The notes beneath the pieces are model-generated. The model worked only from the letters and a program-made list of their open reading frames with translations, was not told the DNA's origin and did not search any database. 36,757 nt of DNA from Candidatus Flavonifractor merdavium (GTDB lineage Bacteria > Bacillota > Clostridia > Oscillospirales > Oscillospiraceae), in NCBI GenBank assembly GCA_019119335.1, contig DWXF01000063.1:1-36757 (forward strand). The letters run 5' to 3'. Of this stretch, positions 7,235 through 15,227 are shown piece by piece. A program made the translations under genes and the position numbers. Each line of letters opens with the position of its first letter. The stretch's first letter is position 1.

Positions 7235-8146
7235 ATGAACATCATTGAGACGCACGATCTGTGCAAGCAATACGGCAGCGCCCTGCGGGTAGCCCATCTG
7301 GAGCTGGATGTGCCGGAGGGCAGCGTTTACGGCTTTCTGGGCCCCAACGGAGCGGGAAAATCCACCACCCTGAAAATGATCCTGGGCCTGGTGCGCCCCA
7401 CGGCGGGCAGCATCCGGGTGCTGGGAAAGAGCATGGACAGCGTCAACCGCCTGTCGGTGCTGCGTCAGGTGGGGAGCCTCATCGAAAGCCCCAGCTACTA
7501 CGGCCATCTCACCGCCGAGGAAAATCTGCGCATCGTCCAGACCCTCCGGGGCGTGCCGGAGCGAAATATCCGGGAGGTGCTGCAAATCGTCCGGCTGGAC
7601 GGACAGCGGGGCAAGAAGGCGGCCCACTACTCCCTGGGCATGAAGCAGCGGCTGGGGCTGGCGGCGGCCCTGCTGGGATACCCCAAGCTGCTCATTCTGG
7701 ACGAGCCCACCAACGGCCTGGATCCGGCGGGTATTCAGGAGATGCGGGAGCTGATCCGCGACCTGCCCGGCCGGTTCGGCATGACGGTGGTGGTGTCCAG
7801 CCACCTGTTGAGCGAGATCGACCAGATGGCCGACCATGTGGCCATCATCCGGGAGGGTGAGCTGGTATTTCAGGACACTCTGGAGGCGCTCCACGGCCGC
7901 AGCCGCCACCATCTGGCCCTTCGGACCACCAACAATGCGGTGGCCCGCAGTCTGCTGGCAGAGAAGTCGGTGCCCTGCCAGGAAGAGGAGGACTATCTGA
8001 TCCTGCCCATCCTCTCCGACGAACTCACCGCCCAGCTCACCCGTTTCCTGGCGGCCAACCGCTTGGGTGTGATGCGGCTGGAGGAGCGGCAGAAGAGCCT
8101 GGAGGACATCTTCCTGGAGTTGACCGGAAAGGCGGCGAGCCTGTGA
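7235..8146 (+). CDS. ABC transporter ATPase, BcrA/LanF (CprA-like)
   Basis: Drives a transporter that removes lantibiotic-like peptides from the membrane. 303 residues with Walker A GPNGAGKST (36-44), signature SLGMKQ (133-138), Walker B LLILDEPTNGLDP (152-164) and the switch His in VVVSSHLLSE; a C-terminal region past about 215 is typical of the BcrA type. The start after AAGGAGG replaces an earlier in-frame ATG at 7208 that lies inside the promoter. Its TGA overlaps the GTG start of the first permease, so the subunits are translationally coupled. Order ATPase-permease-permease beside a two-component system matches CprABC and LanFEG immunity systems. No lantibiotic biosynthesis gene is present, so a defence rather than self-immunity role is inferred. 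Confidence 0.9.
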   Translation: MNIIETHDLCKQYGSALRVAHLELDVPEGSVYGFLGPNGAGKSTTLKMILGLVRPTAGSIRVLGKSMDSVNRLSVLRQVGSLIESPSYYGHLTAEENLRIVQTLRGVPERNIREVLQIVRLDGQRGKKAAHYSLGMKQRLGLAAALLGYPKLLILDEPTNGLDPAGIQEMRELIRDLPGRFGMTVVVSSHLLSEIDQMADHVAIIREGELVFQDTLEALHGRSRHHLALRTTNNAVARSLLAEKSVPCQEEEDYLILPILSDELTAQLTRFLAANRLGVMRLEERQKSLEDIFLELTGKAASL

Positions 8147-8892
8147 AACTGCTGAGACTGGAATGTTACAAATGCCGCCGCCGGAAAATTGTTCTGGTGT
8201 GCGCCGCCGTACTGGCGGTGGAGCTGATCTGGATGGGGGCCTTCTTCACCCGGCAGGACGCCGAGGATCTGAAGTGGGGCTGGATGCTTCTGCTCTACAA
8301 TCTGGCCATGGTGGACGCCATTATTCTCCCCCTCAGCGTGGCCACCCTGGCCAGCCGCAGCTGCGAGCTGGAGCACAAGGGCAGCACCTGGAAGCTGTTG
8401 GAGACCATGGTATCGCCGGGCAGACTCTATGCCGCCAAGCTGTGCTGGGGCGCTCTGGTGCTGGCGGCCCTGCTGGTCATCCGCTCGGGGCTGTTCCTGG
8501 CGGTGGGGATTATGCAGGGCTTTCAGGGAGAAATTCCCTGGGGCCGGTTTGGTCTGTTTACCCTAATCTCCTGGGCGGTATCCATGATGGTCTATTCCCT
8601 CCAGCAGGGACTGTCCCTGCGCTTTGCCAACCAGGCCGCCGCCCTGGTGTGCGGCATCTCCGGAAGCTTCCTGGGTATCCTCTCCATGTTGTTCCCTCCG
8701 GCCCTGATCCGGTGCGTGCCCTGGGGGTACTACGGCCTTATGTCCCTGGTGGGTATGGACTGGAACGCGGTCACCCGGGTAACCCGGTTCCACTGGCAGT
8801 GGCCCCAGCCTACCGATGTTGTCCTGCTCTTTCTTTGGGCGGCGGTATTTTTCATGGCGGGCCGGACCCTGTTCGTGCGGAAGGAGGTGTGA
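8143..8892 (+). CDS. ABC transporter permease, LanE/MutE-like (CprB-like)
   Basis: A 249-residue membrane protein with about six spans, beginning MKLLRLECYKCRRRKI, the short basic N-terminus usual in lantibiotic-immunity permeases before the first span at about 17-35. The central part (SRSCELEHKGSTWKLLET) resembles the cytoplasmic coupling loop of that family. Starts at GTG overlapping the ATPase stop codon (GTGA); the next permease begins three bases after its stop. Together with the other permease it should form the membrane channel of the ATPase at 7235. Family assignment rests on context, length and topology as well as sequence. Confidence 0.82.
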   Translation: MKLLRLECYKCRRRKIVLVCAAVLAVELIWMGAFFTRQDAEDLKWGWMLLLYNLAMVDAIILPLSVATLASRSCELEHKGSTWKLLETMVSPGRLYAAKLCWGALVLAALLVIRSGLFLAVGIMQGFQGEIPWGRFGLFTLISWAVSMMVYSLQQGLSLRFANQAAALVCGISGSFLGILSMLFPPALIRCVPWGYYGLMSLVGMDWNAVTRVTRFHWQWPQPTDVVLLFLWAAVFFMAGRTLFVRKEV

Positions 8893-8895
8893 GAC

Positions 8896-9624
8896 ATGCT
8901 GCTGCGTTGTCTGAAAGGGGAAATTCAAAAGTGCCGCCGCTCTCCGGTATGGCTGGCCTTTGTGCTGCTGCCTGTTTTCCCCGCCATTCTGGGCACCGGG
9001 AACTACCTGGGGAACATCGAGGTGCTGGACAATGCCTGGTATAGCCTGTGGAGCCAGCACACCTTATTTTCCTCCATGTTCTTTCTGCCCGCTCTGCTGG
9101 GGGTGTTCTGCGCCTGGCAGTGGCGGTTGGAACACACCGACCATAACTGGAACAGCTTCCTCACCGCGCCGGTGCCGGTTCGGGATCTGTATGGGGCCAA
9201 GCTGATCCTGGCCGCCGTGGTGTCCCTGTTGTCCCAGGTGTGCATCGGCCTGCTGTTCCTCCTCAGCGGGAAGCTGGCGGGCATCTCCGGCCCGGTGCCG
9301 CCGGAGCTGCCGGGGTGGCTGCTCTGCGGGGCGCTGGGCGGCGTCTCGGTCTGTGCGGTGCAGCTCTTTTTCAGTCTGGTGAGCCGTGCCTTTGCCCCGC
9401 CGGTGGCCTTCGGCCTGGCGGGCGGCATTCTGGGGCTGATGTTCACCGCCCAAGGATGGGGGTATATGTTCCCCTACTCCCTGCTGTGCCTGGGAATGCG
9501 GGCCAACAACCCCCAGATGGAGCTGGAGCTGCCGGTCTTTGTCCTCCCGGCATTGGCCTATATTGTGGTATTTGCGTTCCTCTCTCTGCGATATCTCAAA
9601 GGGCGGGACATCGCGGCGGAGTGA
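8896..9624 (+). CDS. ABC transporter permease, LanG/MutG-like (CprC-like)
   Basis: Second permease of the module, 242 residues, about six membrane spans. It opens MLLRCLKGEIQKCRRSPVW and carries WQWRLEHTDHNWNSFLTAP, the matching cytoplasmic loop of the LanG/MutG family (an E-H-x(3)-NW pattern parallel to the first permease). Starts at ATG three bases after the previous stop, with an AAGGAGG site inside the end of the previous gene. It ends the operon; a decayed regulator remnant follows. Its partners are the genes at 7235 and 8143. Confidence 0.82.
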   Translation: MLLRCLKGEIQKCRRSPVWLAFVLLPVFPAILGTGNYLGNIEVLDNAWYSLWSQHTLFSSMFFLPALLGVFCAWQWRLEHTDHNWNSFLTAPVPVRDLYGAKLILAAVVSLLSQVCIGLLFLLSGKLAGISGPVPPELPGWLLCGALGGVSVCAVQLFFSLVSRAFAPPVAFGLAGGILGLMFTAQGWGYMFPYSLLCLGMRANNPQMELELPVFVLPALAYIVVFAFLSLRYLKGRDIAAE

Positions 9625-9721
9625 GCGATTCCCATGGTGCAAAGTCAGAACTTGTAGTACAATAAAGAAATCACAAAATTCCTGCGCTCTGAATCGGAGC
9701 GGCAGACCATGGGGATCAAAC

Positions 9722-9985
9722 ATGAAACACATTTTTCTTTTGGAGGACGATGAGACTCTGGGGCGGGGATTGCCATGGCTCTGACGGGGGCAGAGACATC
9801 TGTCGTCTGCCGTTCCAGCCTGGCCAGCGCCCTGGAAGCATTGGCGGAAGACCGGTTCGATCTGCTGATTCTGGACGTGAATCTCCCCGACGGCAGCGGG
9901 CTGGAGACCGGGGCGGACGACTACATTACCAAGCCCTTCTCTCTGGCTGTACTCCGGGCCAGGGTAAACGCCCAGCTCCGGCGGG
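9722..9985 (+). pseudogene. remnant of an OmpR-type response regulator
   Basis: From ATG 9722 the sequence reads [16 protein letters not shown], the start of a receiver domain, then needs a one-base frame change near 9768 to continue as [13 protein letters not shown] through [13 protein letters not shown] (phosphoacceptor region). There about 30 codons are missing and the text resumes with [13 protein letters not shown] and stops after VNAQLRR. The whole DNA-binding domain is absent. A frameshift, an internal deletion and a 3' truncation make it non-functional. It lies directly behind the CprABC-like operon and is not part of the intact regulator at 6397. Confidence 0.85.
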
Positions 9986-10066
9986 GCGCTGGGCATCCTC
10001 ATTCCGGTTTTGAACTGCCGTGCCGCTCAGCGCTATTCCGTAGTGGAGCGCCTGCGGCAGGAATGA
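9986..10066 (+). pseudogene. 3' end of an FtsX/MacB-type ABC permease gene
   Basis: Immediately after the regulator remnant, in another frame, 26 codons read [18 protein letters not shown] followed by VVERLRQE and TGA. A last membrane span followed by a basic turn and an ERLR end is typical of FtsX-like permeases of BceAB/MacB-type transporters. The junction suggests that one deletion removed the rest of the regulator, a kinase, an ATPase and nearly all of a permease gene. The call rests on a short segment. Confidence 0.55.
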
Positions 10067-10083
10067 GGCACAAAGGCAAACAC

Positions 10084-10126
10084 AAAAGCCATCCGCAGGC
10101 AAATACTGCTTGCGGATGGCTTTTTT
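10084..10126 (+). terminator. intrinsic terminator after the decayed locus
   Basis: AAGCCATCCGCA (from 10086) pairs with TGCGGATGGCTT, followed by a T run to 10126. A working terminator is retained behind the permease fragment, as expected if the remnant was once the end of an operon. Confidence 0.85.
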
Positions 10127-10213
10127 ATTGTCTCGGCATTTTTGTATGCTCCCATTTTTCAGACAGCGTGGTATCCCTCAGCTTCAACAAGGCATATGGC
10201 CATGCTTAGCAGG

Positions 10214-10281
10214 CAAATTTTGCACAGTCAGGCTCAAATTCTGCACCAGCCGTAGAGCATTTATAGGTTAAATGGTATAAT
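10214..10281 (+). promoter_or_regulatory. LytTR-type direct repeats and promoter of the AgrA-like regulator
   Basis: CAAATTTTGCAC (10214-10225) and CAAATTCTGCAC (10235-10246) differ at one base and are exactly 21 bases apart, the two-turn spacing used by AgrA-family LytTR regulators. A consensus -10 TATAAT lies at 10276-10281 with a poor -35, placing the second repeat near -48. A third related copy, AAACTTTGCAC, is at 10391-10401 in the leader. The 10282-10425 leader also holds GCAC-A7-GTGC and GGCAGG-GTTG-CCTGCC hairpins without T runs. The upstream 10127-10213 shows nothing else recognisable. Binding by the regulator at 10426 is inferred. Confidence 0.6.
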
Positions 10282-10425
10282 ATTCTATAAACAGCACAAA
10301 AAAAGTGCCGGGGGACCACAAGCGCCGCCGCCCGGTTTTGGGGAAGGCAGGGTTGCCTGCCGGCGGCTCAGATCTTGATACTATCTGTGTAAACTTTGCA
10401 CTCTGTTACAGAAGGAAGGCTGGCT

Positions 10426-11166
10426 ATGCTGCGGATCGCCATATGTGACGATGAAGAAAATCACCTCAATCAGACAGCGGCGCTGCTGCGTACCTATCTC
10501 CGGTCCCGCCCCGGCCTGCACGGTCAGACGGAAACCTTCCGGAGCGGCGGTGCGCTGCTGGCGCGGGCGGAGTGCGCAGGGGGCTTTGACCTCTATGTGC
10601 TGGACATCCTCATGCCTGAGCTGAGCGGGATCGACACCGGGCGGCGCCTGCGGGCGCTGGGCGAGGGCGGCGAGATCGTCTACCTCACCAGCTCCAACGA
10701 CTACGCCGCCGACAGCTACGACGTCCGGGCCTTTTTTTATCTGCTCAAGCCGGTGGAGGAGCGAAAGCTCTTCCAGGTGCTGGACGGGGCGGTGGAAAAG
10801 CTGAATCGGCGGCGAAACAGCGCCGTTGTGGTAGCCACGGTGGACGGCCCCCGGCGTGTTTTGCTGGAACACATCCGGTATGTGGAGCGGGTGGGCCGCT
10901 GCATGCGCTATTACTGCACCGATGGCACCATAGATTCTCAGACCATTCGCGTCTCTTTCCGGGAAGCAGCCGCGCCTCTGCTGGCTGACCGGCGCTTCTG
11001 CCAGTGCGGCGCCAGCTTTGTGCTGAATTTCCAGCATGTGACCGGGGTAAACGGCCAGTCAGCCATGCTGGACGACGGCCAGATCGTGGCGCTGCCACGG
11101 ACATCGGCAACGGACTTCAAGAAGGCCTGGGGAAATTACTGGCTGACGGAAGCCATGGAACTGTGA
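10426..11166 (+). CDS. LytTR-family response regulator (AgrA/VirR type)
   Basis: 246 residues: a receiver domain with CDDEE (7-11), phosphoacceptor Asp60 in LYVLDILMPELSG and the conserved Lys in FYLLKPV near 110, then a LytTR DNA-binding domain (about 135-238) with YVERVGRCMRYYC and FCQCGASFVLNFQHV. The ATG after GAAGGAAG is preferred to an in-frame ATG 10 codons upstream. It heads a unit with two AgrC-like kinases. Direct repeats of LytTR spacing lie in its promoter, so autoregulation is likely. No agrB- or agrD-like gene for a peptide signal is seen in the window. Confidence 0.93.
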   Translation: MLRIAICDDEENHLNQTAALLRTYLRSRPGLHGQTETFRSGGALLARAECAGGFDLYVLDILMPELSGIDTGRRLRALGEGGEIVYLTSSNDYAADSYDVRAFFYLLKPVEERKLFQVLDGAVEKLNRRRNSAVVVATVDGPRRVLLEHIRYVERVGRCMRYYCTDGTIDSQTIRVSFREAAAPLLADRRFCQCGASFVLNFQHVTGVNGQSAMLDDGQIVALPRTSATDFKKAWGNYWLTEAMEL

Positions 11167-11234
11167 CGGCAGTTGGAATGAGGAATGGTGTTGAAACGGA
11201 AAATCCACCGCAGGCTGTGGAAGGAGAATTTACA

Positions 11235-12512
11235 ATGACAGATATGATGTTCCTCCTCTTCCGCGCCCTTCTTATCACCATCATGACATTAGGAATGATG
11301 GCAAGCCTGACCGACTTCCGCTTCGGGTACAGGAAGCTGCTGGGTGTTCTGATCGTCTATTGCCTCTGGGTCGCCTGTTCCAGCCTGGTTTTGCTGCGGC
11401 TCGGCGGGGAACTGCTGCTGCTGCGCCTGTTTTACCTCACCATCTCCCTTCCCGCCATATTATTCACCTACTGGGCCGCCAACGATACCCCAGCTCAGGC
11501 CGTGTTCAACTACACCACACAGATTATGGTGTCCGCACTGTCCGCCTCCATGATCCGCTGGCTGACGGACTCCTTCGGCCTCTCCGGAACCGTAAACCTT
11601 CTTCTGATGTGCGCGTTCTATTTGACGGCCATCTATCTGGAATGGCGTTTCCTGCGGCAGCCCTTCCGCACGCTGATCCAGGTGATACCTGCCCGCTGGG
11701 GAGTCCTCACCCTCATTCCCTGTGTATTCTGCGGATATCTCATTCTTGTGGCAGCCTGGCCGGGCAGTTATCTGGATAACACGGCCCAACGCATCTATGT
11801 CTACGCTGCGGTCATTCCCCTGGTCTTTGTGTACATCGCCGTATTCAAAAGCCTTCTGGCCCAGTACCGCATTCAGATGGAACGGCAGAGCGCCGTGCTG
11901 CTGATGGTGCAGATCTCAGCCCTGAAGGAGAAGCTGCAGCGGGTCAAGGAAGTGGAAGAAGGCATCCGGATCCAGCGCCATGACCTGCGCCATCAGCTCC
12001 AGGCTGTTACAGAATTGGTGGCACGGGGCGACCGGGAGGCGGCCCTGGATTTTCTGGACGCCGCCCGGAAACGGCTGGATGAACGTAAGGCAATCAGCTG
12101 GTGCCGCCCCCCGGTGCTGGACGCGGTGTTTGCCTCCTACTTTGATCAGGCTCAGCGGCAAGGTATCCAGGTGGAGGCAAAAATTGCCCTGCCCGATACG
12201 CTGCCGGCAGACGAGGGCGAATTGGCTATCGTCCTGGCCAACGCGCTGGAAAACGCCATCCACGCCAATCTGGCGCTGCCTCCGGAACTGCGAAGCATTC
12301 ATTGCAAGATGGTGGGAACTCCCAGCATTATGCTGGAGCTTTCCAACCCATGCACCGGCGCTGTATTCTTTGACAACGAAGGGCTGCCGGTGGCCCAAAG
12401 GGAGGGACACGGCCTGGGGGTACAGTCCATCTGCGCGTTCTGCCGGAAAAATGGGGCTACCTGCCAGTTTGACCGGACCGACGGCTGGTTCCGGTTCCGA
12501 TTGGTGCTGTGA
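11235..12512 (+). CDS. AgrC/VirS-like sensor histidine kinase 1
   Basis: A 425-residue polytopic kinase with about six membrane spans in residues 5-205, a coiled linker (about 210-245), the phosphoacceptor RHDLRHQLQ (His249) and a GHKL ATPase domain with NALENAIHANLALP (N-box) and GHGLGVQSI (G-box). The HDLRH motif and many-span sensor place it in the HPK10 family that usually reads secreted peptides. The start follows AAGGAG at 11221-11226; the frame is open far upstream into the regulator gene, but that part is a shadow. It is the likely partner of the LytTR regulator. Its kinase half is almost duplicated in the next gene. Confidence 0.9.
   Translation: MTDMMFLLFRALLITIMTLGMMASLTDFRFGYRKLLGVLIVYCLWVACSSLVLLRLGGELLLLRLFYLTISLPAILFTYWAANDTPAQAVFNYTTQIMVSALSASMIRWLTDSFGLSGTVNLLLMCAFYLTAIYLEWRFLRQPFRTLIQVIPARWGVLTLIPCVFCGYLILVAAWPGSYLDNTAQRIYVYAAVIPLVFVYIAVFKSLLAQYRIQMERQSAVLLMVQISALKEKLQRVKEVEEGIRIQRHDLRHQLQAVTELVARGDREAALDFLDAARKRLDERKAISWCRPPVLDAVFASYFDQAQRQGIQVEAKIALPDTLPADEGELAIVLANALENAIHANLALPPELRSIHCKMVGTPSIMLELSNPCTGAVFFDNEGLPVAQREGHGLGVQSICAFCRKNGATCQFDRTDGWFRFRLVL
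11976..12512 (+). repeat. duplicated kinase-domain segment, copy 1
   Basis: From the phosphoacceptor histidine box to the stop codon this segment aligns without gaps to 13300-13836, at a constant offset of 1324 bases. Bases 12333-12421 (89 bases) are identical to 13657-13745. By eye the encoded proteins agree at about 85% of positions, while the sensor halves upstream do not align. Confidence 0.9.
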
Positions 12513-12514
12513 CA

Positions 12515-12583
12515 GGGCAAGCGGAAACGCAGTGCAAAAAAGCCTGGGGCGATTGCTGGCTGGAGGAAAAGAACGCATGGTAG
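12515..12583 (+). pseudogene. 3' stub of a second LytTR regulator gene
   Basis: Between the two kinase genes one frame reads AETQCKKAWGDCWLEEKNAW and stops at TAG 12581. The intact regulator at 10426 ends SATDFKKAWGNYWLTEAMEL. The two stretches also match at the DNA level (18 of 24 bases just before and including the KKA codons). This is the leftover end of a duplicated response regulator whose body was deleted. Its stop overlaps the start of the second kinase, so it may still supply translational context. Confidence 0.75.
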
Positions 12584-13836
12584 AGCTGTTTATCATGGAA
12601 TATTTGACGGTGTTATATATGATTATGGCGTTTCTGTTTATGGACAGCCGATATTCCCGGCGGCGCACCCTCTTCATCGTCTCCAGCGTCACGCTCCTGC
12701 TGATGGCGGCGGTGGCCGCCCTGCACCGGGCAGTCGATGTGGATGCCGCCTTTTGGATCTATGCCGTGACCATCCATATCCCGCTGATACTGCTCCTTTT
12801 CACGCTCAGCCGATTCCGGGGATGGCGGCTGATCTTCCAGCAGCTCTCCGTTGTTCTGTTCTGCACGCTGATCCATCACGGAACGGGGTTGATCTACTAC
12901 CTGTCTGGCGGCCGCTTCTGGGTGCTGGTAGTATCCTACGCTGTCCTCAGCACCGGGGTCATCTGGTTTCTGCTCCGCTTCCTTCGCCCCCTGTTTTTCC
13001 AGATACTGTTGGAACTGCACCGGGGCTGGTGGCTGATATGCCTGGCAATGGCAACCTACTACATCATCGCCGTCTACCTGATCCCTGGATATGCAGGCTT
13101 CGATCGGAGCAGCACCATCCTCAAACCGGCAGTCGCTCTGCTGATGTTGGGGTTTTATTCCATTTTAATATTTCTCTTTACCAGCATTAAAAATGAGATG
13201 GCGGCCCGGCACAACGCCCAAATGTCCACATTGCAGTTGTCGGCGCTCCAGAGCCGCATGGAAGCGGTGAAAGCAGCGGAAAATGCCATCCGCACGGAAC
13301 GCCACGACCTGCGTCACCGGCTCCAGGCTGTCGCGGAGCTGGTGTCGCGCGGAGATAAAAAGTCCGCGCTGGAGTTTCTGGACGCCGCCCAAAAGCGGCT
13401 GGATGAGCAGAAGGAAGTCCGCTGGTGCCGCCCCCCGGTGCTGGACGCGGTGTTTTCCTCCTACTTTGATCAGGCCAAAAATCAAGGCATCCAGGTGGAG
13501 GCGAAGATTGCCCTCCCCCACGCTCTCCCGGTGAACGAGGGGGAGCTGGCCATCGTCCTGGCCAACGCGCTGGAAAACGCCATCCACGCCAATCAGGCGC
13601 TGCCCCCGGAACAGCGAAGCATTCATTGCAGGATGGTTGGAACTCCCAGCATTATACTGGAGCTTTCCAACCCATGCACCGGCGCTGTATTCTTTGACAA
13701 CGAAGGGCTGCCGGTGGCCCAAAGGGAGGGACACGGCCTGGGGGTGCAGTCCATCTGCACATTCTGCCGGAAAAACGGGGCTGCCTGTCAGTTTGACCGG
13801 AGCAACGGCTGGTTTCGGTTCCGCTTGATACTATAA
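12577..13836 (+). CDS. AgrC/VirS-like sensor histidine kinase 2
   Basis: A 419-residue kinase with about six membrane spans (residues 5-205), phosphoacceptor RHDLRHRLQ (His243) and a GHKL domain with NALENAIHANQALP and GHGLGVQSI. The catalytic half is almost the same as that of the preceding kinase, whereas the sensor half is unrelated at the sequence level, so the two probably detect different signals and act on one regulator. The start after GGAGG lies within the stub of a lost regulator gene; an in-frame ATG six codons on is possible. A strong terminator follows. Confidence 0.9.
   Translation: MVELFIMEYLTVLYMIMAFLFMDSRYSRRRTLFIVSSVTLLLMAAVAALHRAVDVDAAFWIYAVTIHIPLILLLFTLSRFRGWRLIFQQLSVVLFCTLIHHGTGLIYYLSGGRFWVLVVSYAVLSTGVIWFLLRFLRPLFFQILLELHRGWWLICLAMATYYIIAVYLIPGYAGFDRSSTILKPAVALLMLGFYSILIFLFTSIKNEMAARHNAQMSTLQLSALQSRMEAVKAAENAIRTERHDLRHRLQAVAELVSRGDKKSALEFLDAAQKRLDEQKEVRWCRPPVLDAVFSSYFDQAKNQGIQVEAKIALPHALPVNEGELAIVLANALENAIHANQALPPEQRSIHCRMVGTPSIILELSNPCTGAVFFDNEGLPVAQREGHGLGVQSICTFCRKNGAACQFDRSNGWFRFRLIL
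13300..13836 (+). repeat. duplicated kinase-domain segment, copy 2
   Basis: Partner of 11976-12512. No insertion or deletion separates the copies, and the longest identical run is 13657-13745. Stronger match in the catalytic half than anywhere upstream points to gene conversion after an older duplication. Confidence 0.9.
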
Positions 13837-13847
13837 TCGAAGAAACT

Positions 13848-13890
13848 AAAAAGGGGTTGCGCAGAACGGCGTTCTGCGCAACCCCTTTTT
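13848..13890. terminator. bidirectional terminator
   Basis: A perfect 20-base stem, 13848-13867 against 13871-13890, with a three-base loop (GGC) and A5/T5 ends. It serves kinase 2 on the plus strand and the purine permease operon on the minus strand. Confidence 0.95.
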
Positions 13891-13907
13891 GTGCGCTGTG
13901 ACGGCTG

Positions 13908-15215
13908 TCAGAGCGCGTCCAGCACGGCATTCAGGACAAAGACGGCGGCCAGGAAATAAAGGGCCGGAGCCACCAGATGGGTCCGTTTCCGGCACACCAT
14001 TACCACCACATAGGACACTACCCCCAGCATGACTCCGGTGGTGATGGAACAGGTAAAGGGCATCCCCACGATCATCAGAAAGCTGGGCAGGGAAATCTCC
14101 ACATGCTTCCAGGTGATCTGGGTGATGCCGCTCATCATGGACATCCCCACCATGACCAGCGGGGCCGCCAGGGCGGCGCCGGTCACCATCCCCGCCAGCG
14201 GCGCAAAGGGCAGCATACACAGAAAGAGCAGACCGGTTACCACGGCGGAAAGTCCGGTACGGGCGCCCTCCCGGATACCGGTGGCGGATTCCGCCATAGC
14301 GGTCACGTTACTCAGCCCCAACAGCGCGCCGGCACAGGTAGCGGCTCCGCAGCAGAGCATGGCCTCCCGCTGTCCGGCCAGATCACCGATGGCGTCGGTC
14401 AGCTTGGCGTCTCCCGCCACGCCCAGCAGGGTGCCCAGAGCGTCAAAATACTGGGAAGTGACCAGAGAGAGCAGCGCGGAAACCAGAGGTATGGGCCCCA
14501 ACGTGAAAAGGACGGTGAAATCCGGCTGCAGCGCGGTCAGGGACAGCTCCGGAACCGCTGTCAGCGTTTGCGGCAGAACGGTCACCCCCAGAGGTATCCC
14601 CAGCACCACCGTCACCGCCATGCCCAATATAAGGGCCCCGGGGACTTTTTTAATCAGCAGCACCGCCGTAACAAAGATGCCCAGCAGCGCCAGCAGAGGT
14701 TCCGGCGCAGCCAGCGCGCCCATGTCCACCAGGTTGTTGTCGGCGGTGATCAGCCCCGCGTTGATCAGCCCCGAGAGGGTGAGGAAGAGACCCACCCCGG
14801 CGGACAGGGCAAACTTGAAGGGCATGGGCAGGGCGTCGTTCAGCCGTTCCCGCAGGGGGCTGAGGGCGAGAACCAGAAACACAACGCCGGAAAGCAGCAC
14901 CAGAGCCAGGGCCTGCTGCCAGGTGCAGCCGTACCGCTGGCAGAGGGTATGGGTAAACAGGGTGGTAAAGCCCAGGCCGGGGGCCAGGGCGAAGGGCAGA
15001 TTGGACGCCAGGCCGGACGCGATGCTGCCCACGGCGGCGATCAGACAGGTGGCCGTCATGACCGCTTGAACGTCCATGCCCGCCCCGGAGAGCAGGCCCG
15101 GAATGGCCAGGATCAGGTACGCCATGGAACAGAAGGTGGTGCATCCGCCCCAAAACTCTCCGGCCAGGGTGGCGCCCCGCTGGGAGAGGCGGAAGAATTG
15201 CTCCAGTCGTTTCAT
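13908..15215 (-). CDS. NCS2-family purine permease (AzgA-like)
   Basis: Proton-coupled import of adenine, guanine or hypoxanthine. 435 residues, about 12-14 membrane spans, with the AzgA-type opening LSQRGATLAGEFWGGCTTF, ALAPGLGFTTLFTHTL in the core and SNVTAMAESATGIREGARTG (the NVTxxxES-type motif of the substrate site). The ATG lies eight bases after AGGAGG; an in-frame GTG three codons earlier overlaps that site. It is the last gene of the minus-strand unit, four bases downstream of a broken copy of the same family, and ends at a terminator. Exact substrate is not readable. Confidence 0.88.
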   Translation of the reverse strand: MKRLEQFFRLSQRGATLAGEFWGGCTTFCSMAYLILAIPGLLSGAGMDVQAVMTATCLIAAVGSIASGLASNLPFALAPGLGFTTLFTHTLCQRYGCTWQQALALVLLSGVVFLVLALSPLRERLNDALPMPFKFALSAGVGLFLTLSGLINAGLITADNNLVDMGALAAPEPLLALLGIFVTAVLLIKKVPGALILGMAVTVVLGIPLGVTVLPQTLTAVPELSLTALQPDFTVLFTLGPIPLVSALLSLVTSQYFDALGTLLGVAGDAKLTDAIGDLAGQREAMLCCGAATCAGALLGLSNVTAMAESATGIREGARTGLSAVVTGLLFLCMLPFAPLAGMVTGAALAAPLVMVGMSMMSGITQITWKHVEISLPSFLMIVGMPFTCSITTGVMLGVVSYVVVMVCRKRTHLVAPALYFLAAVFVLNAVLDAL

Positions 15216-15227
15216 CTCTTCCACCTC

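Noticed and set aside
9625-10425. A hidden AgrD-like peptide gene or AgrB-like protease near the kinases
   Set aside because: No short frame with a ribosome site, cysteine-containing core and charged tail, and no membrane protease frame, was seen here or in 13837-13907.
10290-10425. Riboswitch in the LytTR regulator leader
   Set aside because: Only two short unrelated hairpins are present, without a conserved core or an expression platform.
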